64,000 nucleotides of DNA from Cyclina sinensis (Eukaryota; Mollusca; Bivalvia; Venerida; Veneridae): the NCBI GenBank assembly GCA_012932295.1, contig JAAONU010000001.1, positions 4,673,104-4,737,103 of the forward strand, in the 5' to 3' direction. The translations under genes and the position numbers were made by a program. Position 1 is the stretch's first letter; the number at the start of each line of letters is the position of its first letter. Below, piece by piece: positions 24,902 through 37,726 of the stretch. Below the pieces are notes generated by a model, which saw nothing but the letters and a program-made list of their open reading frames with translations, was not told the origin of the DNA and did no database searches.

Positions 24902-27900
24902 GCTTTATAAATAAAATATATTTGTTAGTTTAGCGGCATTTTATACTAGACATACAATTTCCATAATTGTCGGATATACTCAATCAGTCATCTGAAAACT
25001 TCTGTGAAATTGCTGTTGAGAAATTAATGCTTATCATATGCTTAGAATAAATACTGCCAGGTACTTTACGTCTTAACAAAAACAAACAAATCTTATCATT
25101 AACCCCAGTTGTTTAAGATGTGTGCACTACCTACTTACTGGAAGGTATTTTTTGATGGTACGTATACATAAAACCTTGTAATGATAACTATCGCGTGTTT
25201 CCTACTTGAATACAGTCAGATGTGTTCGGTATTCTAAGTGATTTTCTTCAATTATATCTCACATTACAAAACAGTTCAATACAGTTTTGCAGTTTTGTCA
25301 AAGAAATACATCTTTTCTATTGACAGTAGTGATGACGAGGGAATAACATGCCTAGCTAATTAGAAGGCATTATAACAATATAAAATGGCTTATACCAAAC
25401 CCTTTTTCTGCAATATAATTATTATTACGCTGTACATGTAAAAATGCAGGCGTATAATATTTTTAGGACAGCCAAATGTAACGAAAATCTATTTCAAGGT
25501 TATAAAGGTCAAAATGACCTTGGGTATTACAAACAATTCTTTTGAACATTGTGTATCTGTAGAAAAGCAAACATTGTAAGTCTTTTGACTAAAATATATT
25601 TAATAAGAACAAACTTCTTAAGACAGTAAGTCAAGGTAAGATAAAAGGTAGAATGTCCTATATGGCTGGCCAAGTCCTTAATTAAATTTACAACTATAAT
25701 GGAAGATATATTGTCATCAATCTTTTAGAAATGAAAATCGATTTAGTTACTTCTGGTTTATATGATTAATGAATAATCATTTTGTATTTTAGCATATATC
25801 ACCCATCTTGGTCATTTTGAACAATAAAATTGATTAATGAGGGTTGTATATCAACAATGTATGTCTCCTGCCGGAATTCATTTTTAGACGTTCAAGTATT
25901 TGTTACAACATGTTTTTTTCGGGAGTAAATAAAGTTAATTTCTTTTTGAATAAATCTCTGCTATTCCTTCTATGAACAAGAATCATTTTTCAATGTCACA
26001 CTATTTCCTGTTATTCTGAACTTGATTCTTGTTATCAGGATTTTGTTTCCCAATAAATGTCTACTTAAAAGTCAAATCTTAATCATTTTGACGCATTTGA
26101 ATAATCTTAAAATAAAGAATTACAGGAAATGTACCTTGATACTAACCACTTGTGTCACAGAGTTATTGAATTATTACAATGTGATATATTGTATTTGAAA
26201 TTTGTTTCCATTTTTTGTTTCACTGAAACGTAGGATCTGACATCGAAAGTATAAAGCCTTTTTAAAGAAAACAGCTTTTTATCATAGCCTTTTCGATGCC
26301 TTGTGTGCAAAAAAGAAAAAAAAATAAGTAAAACATTATTTTTATTATAACACGATTAATTTAAATGGCAATTGTCAAGATAATTGTTTTGTTTTTAACT
26401 TCAGCTTTACTTTGTTTCCAGACTGCAAGGTATAGGCAGTTGAAATTATTTTAGGCTGAAAATTGCGAAAACTTAAGGAAGAGTATCGAATAATCTGTTT
26501 GTGAAATACAATACACGGGGAAACGTGCATTCGGAATTTTTTTTAAAGCGACTTTTTTTAGTTATTTTGAGCAAAAGGAAATCTCAGAATTTATGTCGGA
26601 AAATGCCAATTCCTACATAAAACAGATACGATATAATATCATGTTGAAGATGAACAGGACGCGCAAAATTGGTATTCCTTTAAATGACGTCGCATAGCAC
26701 AATTTGACGTCAGATTTTATCTAAGTTCCAGTTGGCATACTGAATTAAGATAGCAGATTTTGTATTAAAATACTTACTATTATACTTTAAAATTCTATAC
26801 CTTTTCAGTATATCAACATTTGCAAGAATAATATGAAAGACAATGTTCCGGCTAAAGAATATTTTACTTTAACTTTTCTGTTGGAGAGGATGAAACATCT
26901 GTAATTTGTTTGCTGATTTCAAAGTGGGTATTTTGCATAGCATAACAGATGTCTGAGAGCCTTTTTTACCGTGACGTCGGTGAATTATGAGAAATAGGGG
27001 GACACAAGTTGAGAATATACTCCAATTTTAGTAAACCTTTACCATTGTTGATAGATAAGTTGAAGTTTTTTTTAAAGTTTTTTTTTTGCCGTGATTTGAT
27101 GAAAACCTGCCCATAAACCATACGTTATATGACTATCAGAGAGGTGCTGTGGCAGCTAAACATTTGTCCAAGTTGAATAAGAACAACTAGTTTTGCTGAT
27201 CTTGGTTATCTTGCTTACATAAAAAATCTTTTTCTTTTCTTTTCTTTTGACCATGAACACTTTAGGTAATACTATCTGTAAAGGATTTAGTATCCTTTTT
27301 TTCGTAGAAATACTATTCATTGCTTCTTATTCTTTATAAGCCTATTTTTGTATTTATTAACACAGTTCAATATAATTGTGTGAGTGATAAAGCACGGACA
27401 GGAAGCTAACTAACTGTGTGCTTTAGTTCTAAATCTCTAGCGATGAATATTCTCTGAGTCTTGTTTCTAAACAGGCGATAATGTTCAAGTCCATTAAATT
27501 TCACGAGCGCTAGTTGTATCACCAATAATTGTCGTGTGGTGCCTTTTTTTACAGCTTACTCGACCATACACTTATCACATACTAAGGACGTGCGGCGATA
27601 ACTACCCTGTTACTTAAAGGCCGCTGTGATCTAACCTCTTTCTTGTATATTTCGTACCGAGTAAAAGAGGACATAACATAAGTTATATGGAAGAAATGAA
27701 AATAACATCAGAATCACATGTTTTGTATCCGTTATTTAAAACACTTTCTTTGTCTATCTATCAATACAGGCTAGTAACATTTGCGTTAAAATATTTGACA
27801 CATTAATTCATACAGGAGTCCATTTAACCGTCTTATCAATTCTCTTTGATAACCGTTTCTTGCGAAATGATACGATATGAGAAGCATGTGGTATTTATAA

Positions 27901-28950
27901 TGCGTATTAATACTGTTGCAAGTGCTTATCAACCTTTAAGATACTGGTATTTAGAGCATTGAATATGCATAAGATAACCACACCGCCTTTTATTCGTCTT
28001 CGAATTAAACAAATTGGCTTGTACCATTGCTGAGGTTTACAGGTTCTGCCATAACAGCAGTACAAAGTTAGCTCTGCAATTTTAAATCTTTAGTGAATAT
28101 GTGATATACAGCTGCAAAGTGGGATGTGTCAGTTTCATAGAATTCATATTAATGTTTTTTTTTTATTTGAAATGTGCATCTTTAGAAGACTACTTGCACA
28201 GCAAAACAAATGTAGTCATTATAGAAAAAAGCATTTAAAGTGTTTTTGCTTGAAATAATATCTTTGCAAGGAAACTCCTTATTTCTATAAATAGACGCTT
28301 GATCGATCGTTATTCCATTTCGATAGATCGATAATCCGTTTCTCGATTAGTGCCTAATTATAATAAGCAGTTATACATTAATTCATTAATATAAGCTTCA
28401 GGGTTATAATGACTTGAAATTCACACACAAAGGTGCAAGGACTGTAACTGTGACCTATTACATGCATTTTAAAGAAAAACTCATTTCGCAGCGAACAATA
28501 CTTTACAATACTTCACGACAATATGCTATTAATAAGATCCTCACCGACTACGTTTTCAAGTCCCCAAAGCGGAATAGATAAGCTGTAAATTTTATACAAC
28601 TGGCTTTCGCTGAAATGCATGTTTAAGTCAACACATCAACTATTTCAATGCTTTTCTTTTTACTGAGAGAATAATCGCAATTATTCCATAGTCTTTCAAC
28701 ATAATCGCATTCGTGAAGAGTGTTATGTGACCACATCAGAATGTTTACGTACAATTTTACGAATAATACTGAAGTTTTCCGTATGCAACACGGACTACGC
28801 AGTAAGTCGTTTGAGAAGAGCTACGAAAAGAATAATTCGGGTTTATGCATGATTGAATTGAACGAAAATTGGAATATTGCAGTTGATTGCATTTCCAATA
28901 CGGACTAGGCACGGTCTTCTAGGAAATACAAATACTTACGTTTGCATAAA
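24902..28950. other. AT-rich interval, no gene seen
   Basis: No open frame of interest, no recognisable domain and no RNA gene. A small palindromic cluster of GATCGATCG/CGATAGATCGATAATC occurs at about 28300-28335. Confidence 0.55.
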
Positions 28951-28952
28951 GT

Positions 28953-29046
28953 CAAAATACAATACGATACGATACGATACGATACGACACAATACGATAC
29001 AATGCAATGCAATACAATACCATACAATACAATGCAATACAATACA
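28953..29046. repeat. Pentanucleotide (GATAC/AATAC)n microsatellite
   Basis: Runs of ACGAT-ACGAT change to ACAAT-ACAAT and GCAAT variants over about 95 bp. The 65-codon frame across it is an artefact. Confidence 0.95.
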
Positions 29047-30479
29047 TAAATTTAAACACATAGATTTGGTATAAAATTTTGAGATTTCTTTAGCTCTGTA
29101 TTCACACAATGGAGTTTAGTAAGCATTATCTTATCGGATGATACTGACTCTTACAATTGCGAAACATTTTCTGTAGATAAATCATAACTGACATTGGATT
29201 ATGCAACTCTTCTTTGAATGAACAAGAATCTGCCAGATCTAGTTATGTTATTGTTATACGAGTGCCAGGAGTTATGATTCATATCTATATCTGTGGTATA
29301 GTTTGTTTCTTCTTTTGAAAAAAATAAGTATGTTAAATGAATATAATGTTTAATAGAAAGTACAAATTTTTCTCGTTCTGATATAGTAATAAAATGAGTA
29401 TATCTTAAAATCTGAAAATACCGTTTACATGTTTGAAACACAAAATCAAAACAGTAATTCAAAATTGGTGAATTATTCATGCCTCCAGACATTATAAATA
29501 TAGTGCCATTTTAGACTACTGTTGTTTAAGTGGCCATGAAATTTTTGCAACATTTGGCTTTTTGTCTGTGTCTTGAAGGAAATTGCTCTAAATAATTTTT
29601 CATAAAAATTAGCATTTGAAAATAAATAAAAAAAAGTGAATTGGAAAGTAGACAGAAATTTTCTACAGATGTGCATGAGATCGTGTCGTAGATGACGGAG
29701 ATGCTGTTAGGAAAGTTGTGTCAATTTCAAATGAAGTTGGATAATTGACGACCGCATTAACCTCAGATCAGGAAGTATCTTTTCTGTTTGAAGGTTTTTG
29801 TGTTGATTTAAGTTTATTCTGCATGAAGAACAATGCGAATCTTAATTTTTTCATGTTTAGTTTCCTCATTTATATTGATTTAAGATATTTTTCATGTTTG
29901 GTGGTCGGTTTTCTATTTGTCAGATCAATTTATTATCATATAATTATTGTGAGATATTATTTATTGGGTACGCTTTAAATGATCCGTTTATAATTGTTAT
30001 TTTTAGCATATGCATTTTTAAAAAACATTTTTGATGTCTATAAAACAGCACATAAGGATAGAAATATTCATAAACACATGCGGCACAGATATTTTGTTTA
30101 CAGCAAGTTTATATATTCATTTGTATTTAAATTAATATAAGGCGATATTCTTCTTCGAATTATCTTTTTTATTAAAAAACAACAACAACAAAACAACAAC
30201 AAAACAAAAAACAAACAAACAATATGTCCAAACAATTGTCCTAAGTAATCTTCTAAAAGGACACGTATGGTTACTTAAAGCGGCGGAATAAGATAAATAG
30301 CGGACATGCTAGCAGGAGATATTTCTTGTCTTCTGTTTCTGTCTCGTAAATACGTTTCTTTACGTCATCTCAATGGCGTGTATAAGCCAACAAACCAGCT
30401 TTACTGTACGATATAGAATATTTTCAAAAAGATGCATTCATGATTTCCATGTTTAATAATTTTAATGTAAATTTGTCGA
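29047..30479. other. AT-rich interval with an (AAC)n-like run
   Basis: Short frames only. An AAC/AAAC low-complexity run is at 30177-30222. No gene identified. Confidence 0.55.
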
Positions 30480-30485
30480 AGGTTT

Positions 30486-30690
30486 CCATTTAATTCACCT
30501 GGTTTGTAGAAACATTCGTCTGGGTTTTAGAAACATTAATTTTCATCTAATTCAACTAGTTTTTAGAAACATTCGTGTGGATTGTAGAAACGTAAAAATT
30601 CATCTTATTCGCTTTTATTTAAGGAACATTTGCATGGGTTTTAGATTAATTAATTTTCATCTTATTCATCCGAGTATTAGAAACAAAAGT
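30486..30690. repeat. Imperfect tandem repeat, unit of about 60 bp
   Basis: The order ATTCA(A/C)C, then TTAGAAACATTCGTGTGG, then GTAGAAAC, then ATTTTCATCTAATTC recurs about three times with drift. No coding potential. Confidence 0.65.
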
Positions 30691-32109
30691 GTCGCTTCTC
30701 GCTTCGATCGAGAAATGAAACTTCTTCAAACATCGTCTTTTCAATTTGCAGGATACAAAACACAGTTTAAGTCCCCATTCGGTCAATATGCTGACAATTA
30801 TACATGATAAACTTGTTATAACGTGTCCGTTAATAGCTTTCAAATGTTTAAGGTGGGGCTAATTCACTTACAAATTTAAATCTGGAAAAGAAGTGAAACC
30901 TTACACATACAATTCAAGGAAATAATCGTGAAACATTCCTCTTGCTTCCTTATTTTTAGAAACTTCGTTTAAGCACATGCCTAATACGGCATTATAGTGT
31001 CAACGTATGAACAGTACTGGTTTAAACCCAGGAAGTCTTTTAGAGGGATTTTATAAGTTGCAAGAACTTGCTTCCCAATCAATGTGAAATTCATGAGAAT
31101 GTATGAAGAGACACCGAGTGCTTGTGTGGATCAATGAACAGTCTCTTGTGTAAGTCATTCAGCAAATACTTATTACTTTGTTTTTGATCACTATGAAATG
31201 ATTAAAAAAATCTGAATACGTATTAGAAAGTTTGTTCCTCAATATATCATTTTGTTTTATACAACCATATTATATACTGTTCTTAAAAAGTATCTAAATA
31301 AAGAGTAATTATATTGTAGAATATTAGTGTTACATGTTAACTCGAAAAAACAACAACAACAACAAAAAAAAACAAACACACGCTCTCACCTGGATTTAGG
31401 TCAGGTACCAACGATCAAAAATTGAACACCCTACTACGTCGCAAGGGAGTAATAGCGTTGTATTATAAATATGATGTTCAATAAATCTTATCTTATTGAA
31501 TGGATCAAATACAATCTGTACACTAGTGACATTGCTGTCAGTGTGTGTTCCATCTGTCGTGTGATAAATGCCACTGTAGGCTCTCTTGCATTGATAGTGT
31601 CCATTAAATGTCTTGTTCAATACAAAATTAGATAATGCTGAGGATGAATCAAATGACATCTAGGAGGTTTGCTATTACCGAGGATGGGAAGTACCTTAAA
31701 ACAACAAGGTCTAGACAATACTCATTGTCTTTGATTTAACAATCTTCAGACACATTAATCGTCTGATTTTAAAGAAAAGGCTTATACCTCCCTCAAGTGT
31801 CCATTGTAAACAGGAAGTCCATAATGAAACTGAAAGAAAATAAGCATTCTAAGCTTTATGCTGAAACTTCATTTTATTTTGACGAATGACTTAAACCTCT
31901 CTTGGTGTATCATCTAAAGCTTTCATGAAAGAAAACCAAGTCTTTAGGTACAATTTCCGACTAGCTGGGAGAGTGTAAATTACTATTACAGACAGATTGT
32001 TTTAATCTTTCATATAAGTTTTTTAGAGCGTTTAAATAAGCGGATAATCCTTTAGATAAAATCAATCTTAATTGCTTTTTATTTAGCTTAAGTTGATTTC
32101 TTATTCCAG
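30691..32109. other. Interval without a defensible gene
   Basis: Contains an AAC-rich run (31345-31375) and one 87-codon minus-strand frame (31396-31659) bounded by splice-like borders. No domain recognised. Confidence 0.5.
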
Positions 32110-32905
32110 TAAAAGAATTGATATTTGGTGTATTTTATATATAGAGATCTTTGTGATAATGTAAATGTAAATTGTTGGGCTTCTCGAATAAATTCCATAA
32201 TTGACCATTTGGGATTTTCAGATATACGTTTGAATTTTTATGAAAATATAAGTTATTTGAACATATTCAAAAGGAGATTGCGAGATCAATATATACAGGA
32301 TTGGAATATGTCAATCAATTCAAAGCAAAAAACTGAAATATTACTGTATGTATAAAACTAACTTTGAATATGAAGATTACCTTAATATTTCAAATGATAG
32401 CTTAAGAAAATAGTTGTCTTGCTTCAGATTGAGTTTGCACAAATTAGAAATAGAATATGATAGATTTTAGGGATTAGCCAGAGAAGACAGATTATGTACG
32501 CAGAAAGTCGTAGAATCAGTGTATCATTTTATATTGTGATTTAATTTATTTTGTGTTGTAACAAATACAGTGAATTAAGAAAAAATATTTAGGTAACATA
32601 CACTGGCCTAGTTTGCAAAAACTTGAAAATATTATGTCCACAAAAAGTAAAGAAAGCAATATAACATTGCGAAATTTTTCAAAGAAGCAAACTTGTTGAG
32701 AAAAAATACCCTTGAACGTACAACTGTTTCTTAAAATATACTGTGTCCCCAGATATGTAACGTTACATGGGTTTATAATTCTTTCTTTTTGTTTCCTTTG
32801 ATTCAAACTTTGTACACGTCTTTGCCATATTATTTATATGTAAATGGTCAAAGGCAATTTTGTTTGCTGATTTGCCAATAAATTTTGAACTTTGATAAAA
32901 AGTAT
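32110..32905 (+). pseudogene. Degenerate 3' end of a non-LTR retrotransposon (LINE)
   Basis: The 76-codon frame at 32125-32355 (WASRINSIIDHLGF, then FKRRLRDQYIQDWNMSINS) and the following broken frame (FRLSLHKLEIEYDRF, then VVESVYHFIL) resemble the region after the reverse transcriptase in mollusc LINE proteins. That region ends in a small cysteine motif followed by EYHF(V/I)L. Several stops and frame changes interrupt it. The end, GCCAATAAATTTTGAACTTT followed by GATAAAA, looks like a LINE 3' tail. The catalytic reverse-transcriptase part is absent, so this is a 5'-truncated dead copy. Confidence 0.8.
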
Positions 32906-33331
32906 AAGACATGTCTCAAAACGACATGTTTCATGTAAACTTAAACTGTTGAAACACATTAATAAACTGGAACTTGAGGAAAGAAATTCGACGGCATTAT
33001 GTTTTATCCTAAAATAACAAATTTTACGCTTCCTGCTTTTTGTCTATGAATGAAACCGTCTAAATGTTAGAAACTTAAAAAAGTCCTACAATATATTGTG
33101 TATGATGATTAAGTTTATTGTATTTGACCTATGGCATAACATTTCTGTTACTTTATATCGTAAATTATAAATTTCGTTATTTGACACAAAATGAACTTGT
33201 GATGTTTGATTGTGTATCTCGTCTTGTTGCTTTTTCCCGTTATAAATGTTATATCAAGTTTATAAAACGTTTAGTTTAACTTATATCATGCTTCTAAATA
33301 ATTAGCACAACAGTTTTTTTGTATCTTTCAG

Positions 33332-33676
33332 GAACACTTCCATGGATATCAAAAGAGAAATATAAAAAGACAACAGCATTGAATCTTTCTGACGTGAAGG
33401 AGTCAATAGAACTAAAGCACATTTATTCCGTCAGAGAAAGTTTGATATTTGGCACAAAATCTATTTCCATTCAACCAGAGGATTTAACATCAAATGCCTT
33501 ATGCATTGTATAACATCGTATCTTAAGAAAGCAGAGAAAATTCGTCTGACAGAATGTCACGAGCGATCAACCTCACTTTGAACTGATTGCATAATATTAG
33601 ATAGAAAATATTTCTTCTACAGTGGAACCTATAGAAAAAAAAATAATCTAATTTAGTCGAAAACATATGAAGTAAA
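33332..33676 (+). other. Probable 5' UTR part of the GPCR exon
   Basis: A long T-rich tract followed by TATCTTTCAG ends at 33331 and looks like a strong 3' splice acceptor. From there to the receptor ATG at 33677 the sequence contains several in-frame stops, so it would be untranslated leader. This implies that transcription starts in at least one upstream non-coding exon that I cannot place. A 64-codon frame (33319-33513) lies inside it and could be an upstream ORF or chance. Confidence 0.45.
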
Positions 33677-34435
33677 ATGGAATCAGGAAACGTAACACAG
33701 CCTTTTGAGATGGTCACGGAAACAGAAACTAATGACACTGATCACGTGCCGGTGAAAGGCCCAATTGTGGTACCAATGTATCAACAGGTGATAATTATCA
33801 CAATGTATAGTATAATTATCTTGTTGTCTGTGTGCGGTAATTCAATCGTCTGCTGTATTGTTTTCTCATCTAAGAAGATGCGAACAGTAATGAACTTTTT
33901 CATCGTTAGTCTAGCCTTGAGTGACATTTTAATGGCTGTTATATGCATCCCATTTACTTTTGTTGCTAATTTGGTAATTAACTCTTGGCCGTTTGGTGAC
34001 GCACTGTGTCCCACAGTGACATTTCTTCAAGTCGTCACAGTGTTTATGAGCTCTTTCACGTTAGTCGCGATTAGTTTAGACAGATACTCTGCCATTGTTC
34101 ATCCGCTGAGACCTAGAATGACCAAACGACAAGCATTTATTATAATATCCGTAATCTGGATCTTGTCTGTTGTAATTCCACTACCAACTGCCATCACCTC
34201 GGAAGTTCATCAATATATCAACGACACAAGTGCACCGTACTTTTGTGAAGAGGTTTGGGAAAACGTCTTGGCACAATCTATTTACAATGCCATACTTCTA
34301 ATCTTTCAATATTTTATCCCACTCATGGTTCTGGTGTTTACATACGGGCGAATCATATTAGTTCTGTGGATCAAGAAGCCTCCGGGTGAGGCAGTGTCTG
34401 ACCGAGATGAGAGAATGTCGAAATCAAAGAAAAAA
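33677..34435 (+). CDS. Neuropeptide GPCR (luqin/RYamide receptor-like), coding exon 1
   Basis: Encodes residues 1-253 of a rhodopsin-family G-protein-coupled receptor of about 386 residues, expected in the plasma membrane of neurons or their targets. The N-terminus carries N-glycosylation sequons at N5 and N19. TM1 has the GN motif (54-55) and TM2 has SLALSD with the conserved Asp at 83. WPFG at 104-107 precedes Cys111, which should pair with Cys190 in loop 2. The TM3 end reads DRY (135-137) followed by HPLRPRMTKRQ, TM4 has Trp161, and TM5 has Pro215. The third loop reads PGEA then RDERM and SKSKKK, a pattern I associate with luqin/RYamide receptors and, more loosely, tachykinin receptors. 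The ATG is chosen because it gives a normal-length, glycosylatable N-terminus. The exon ends at AAA|GTAAGT, phase 0; beyond it the frame meets a stop after three codons. GPCR identity is certain, ligand class moderately so. Confidence 0.93.
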
Positions 34436-37400
34436 GTAAGTTCTTGAAATTTTAATTGAATTCACTTAGCCGAGTTTCTAAACGAATGCTACATAAAATA
34501 GTCTAGCAGGTCATACCAATCTTTCTCACTTCAAAATAGTTTAACGATAGTTTATAAAAGATAAGTACGAAAATAAATTACAACGCGTATAAATAAATAC
34601 CTAGCCAAGTCTCTGCGGTCACACGGATGCACCTAGTCTACTAAATTCATAACTTCCGTCAGATTGTTTCGTACATGTGTGGTTATGTAGCTTTAAGATG
34701 TCTTTGGCTATTTCGTTATCTTGCTAATTTGTTACACAATTTATCCTCAATTAAGTCCATTAGTTTGATAGCCTGTCAATTTGTTCTAGACAAATTTCTA
34801 CTCAGAAAGTTTTTTTGTCCACTTACTGATTTTTAAATTGTTTTCTTTTTTATGCACAAAAGTAGTCGGAGTGTTTCTTTGCATTATATGTAATGACTTC
34901 CAATTACCTGTCTGACCTTTTCACATATCTTTAAGTACTTCAGCTGCATTATGCCGTCTGTTTGTCTTTCGGACGTCTTGATCTTATATCATCCATCTTT
35001 CTGGATATGACATTAGTAGCGATAGGAAAGCTGGTACCCAGTCGTTAAGCTAGACATCTCGTAAACGGCTGAAATAAAAGAAAAACGCCGGGGAAAAGAA
35101 AATATTTTGAAGATTATATATACCCATTTATTTTCCAAAACATAAAAAGCATAATGGAAGGAATGTGCTATTTTATAAAGAAAAAGAACATGCATGGTTT
35201 AATGAACCGTTTCACCTCTAATACGGTAATGTTGAAACTCTGGAATTTTGATTAGCGTTATGTGATAATCCGTCAAGTTAAAAGTTTCAAGTTATAAGCC
35301 GTCATGTTATAAGCGTCATGTGATAATCCGTCAAGTTAAATGTTTCAAGTTATAAGCCGTCATGTTATTAGCGTCATGTGATAATCCGTCAAGTTAAATG
35401 TTTCAAGTTATAAGCCGTCATGTTATAAGAGCCATTTTATAAGCCGCCAAGTTATAATCGTCAAGGGATAAGCGTCACGTTATAAACCGCTAAATTATAG
35501 CCGTTAAGCTATATGCCGTCAAATTAAAAGCCGTCTGTTTGTAAGTCGTTTGAAGAAATAAAGATGAACAATGTGTACGGTAGTATAAGGTAGACATATT
35601 TCAACCAGAAGGTTACATCTATTTGAATGATATAATCGACGGGATCGATTGACTCAGTCTTCCTGTAGCACTACGCTGACATTAATCACAAGTTTAGGTG
35701 AACAATCGGTAAACACAGTCTGTAAACCGGATTTATTTTGTACAATTGTGTTTTATTAATGAATTTAATTACAGAAAGATAAAATTCTGAGGTTTTAATA
35801 CAGCAGTTTTGCTGAAAGTTCCTGTAAGTTTTGAGTTACAAGAACTAACTTCATTTTGGTGAACTTGTCTCTGTTCATAGCGATTGATAATCTATGTTAA
35901 GGTTACTTTACATACATTTGTATAACATGTATTATTGTAACTCGAAAGTTTTAAACTGGGCCTCCCATGTGTTTTCTATAGTAATTCAGAATTCGGAAAT
36001 AATGACGGAAATATCATTCTTTATAGTTTATATCTGCATCGTCCATTTTCTGTCTTAACCGGAACAATAGTTTCATTGTGTTTCGTTATCAGCTGTACTT
36101 TTCAGGTAACTTCGTACTTATAAACGCTCGAACATGAAAATCGATCATCTATACAAACAACAGAAAGATTGACAATTTCTATACAGTTCCTTGAAATAGC
36201 CAGCAACGTTATTCTAGCGGGATGATTTCTAATTTAGTTTAGAGCAAATGTGGTCACTTTCTATATGATTGTCCGTTGATAGATTAAATGTATCTGTCAG
36301 TCACAACAATGACCATTGGCAGACGAAGGGAAACATTATTACACTTCACCATAAACGAAGTTCAATTATTTTCTTATTAAGTAGCAAATGTCTAGTCGAA
36401 CGAGTGTATTGGGTATACAGTCATCTGGGGAACAGTCAGTTTTTATAATGGTTTGCGTGACACATTTCTCGTGAGGGTCGACCCATATGTCCTGGAGTTA
36501 TCTATCACTGGACAGACAATGTTATTTTGAACCAAATAAGATAATGCGCGATAAACTACAACAGCTTTTGAAATGAAAATGAAATTTTGTAAATATTATC
36601 TGCTTGAAGAAGGAGTGCGCTTGACACATTTCTAGCGAGGATGCATATATTGCGGAATTGTCTGATTTATTTGTAGCACCCTATGGAAATGATTATGTAG
36701 TAACTTCTAGTACAGTTTTCGGATGATTAAAATGAAAGTTATTACACTTTATTTACATGAGGATAAAGTGTGCTCGACATACTTCATCAAATTAATTAGA
36801 TAAACTGATAAATTCTTCTCAACCGTCTCCCTTTAACAAGTAAACCGCTTAGGCGTATATTATATAACACCAGTGTTGTCTAGAAGTTTTTGTCAAGGAG
36901 AAATTTGTCAAATCATTCTTCAACAATCTACCGTCTTACATTTTATTTTGTCTGGTATATGACCTATTCACTTAGAATCTGTCAAACAGAATTTGTAAAC
37001 ATGCTATATATTTAAATGGAAAATATTCAATGGGTCATAGTGATAGAATCATTTTAGAATATGTCGATAGAGGCACTTTTAGATTCATTTTGTTTTAATA
37101 ACTATATATAAATGAACGAGACTCATTTGTTCAACGACAATGAATATTTCCGTTTTCATTGAGAAAGTCGGCAGCAAAGAATTTTCTGTTAATAACGAAG
37201 TAAATGCATGGCATTCCTTTACACTTATAATAAGATATTAAAACATTTTTTGTATAATACGGTTGAAGATGGTTCAACGTCCTAATATGAGACGCCATTA
37301 AATGATTCAAAAGTGAAATAAATATTGATTTGGACCATTGAAGCGTTTAGATTTACGTGACATGGGGCAATTTCATTGCATTTCATGAGCATAGACTTTT

Positions 37401-37726
37401 ATGATTAAGGGAGTTTCTCTGAAAACTTTGTCTTTGCCTATGTCACTTTGTAAAGTCACTTAACTTGATCTTATGAGACTTTGTCGTCTTTTTTGTCTTT
37501 TTCTGTGTATGCAGATGTCCTTTTTTCTTTTTACTTATAAAGTGAGGTCTTATGAAACCAAATTGTGTTTGAAACGTTCATGCTAATCGGACAACTAGAA
37601 AATCAATATTACAAATTATTACAAATACAAAAATAGACATAATGCAAATGTCCCTTATCCTGAATTATTATCTTTGAAACTATGACGATATGGTTCCTAA
37701 TATGTATGTCTCTTCTTGTTTTTCAG
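34436..37726 (+). other. Phase-0 intron of the GPCR gene (3291 bp)
   Basis: Begins GTAAGT and ends in a T-rich tract plus CAG. It separates the third intracellular loop from TM6. The interior is AT-rich and has no convincing exon. A minisatellite occupies about 35253-35540; the remainder (34436-35250 and 35541-37726) shows no recognisable gene or mobile element. Intron identity follows from the seamless protein join between the two flanking exons. Confidence 0.92.
35253..35540. repeat. Intronic minisatellite, 58-bp unit decaying into 14-16-bp subunits
   Basis: Blocks such as GTCATGTGATAATCC, GTCAAGTTAAATGTTT and CAAGTTATAAGCC recur. The start of the 58-bp higher-order unit is seen near 35255, 35313 and 35371. 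After about 35430 the array continues as single degenerate subunits (GCCGTCAAGTTATAAG-like) to about 35540. It lies in the large intron of the GPCR gene, about 820 bp after exon 1. Confidence 0.9.

Noticed and set aside
24563..24910. 115-codon + frame and 104-codon - frame in the CGATCG-rich element
   Set aside because: Both arise from a stop-poor, higher-G+C micro-repeat, and the compositions (Arg/Ser/Thr/Pro-rich) mirror the repeat. No domain is visible.
33781..34014. Minus-strand frame inside GPCR exon 1
   Set aside because: Antisense shadow of the receptor coding sequence.
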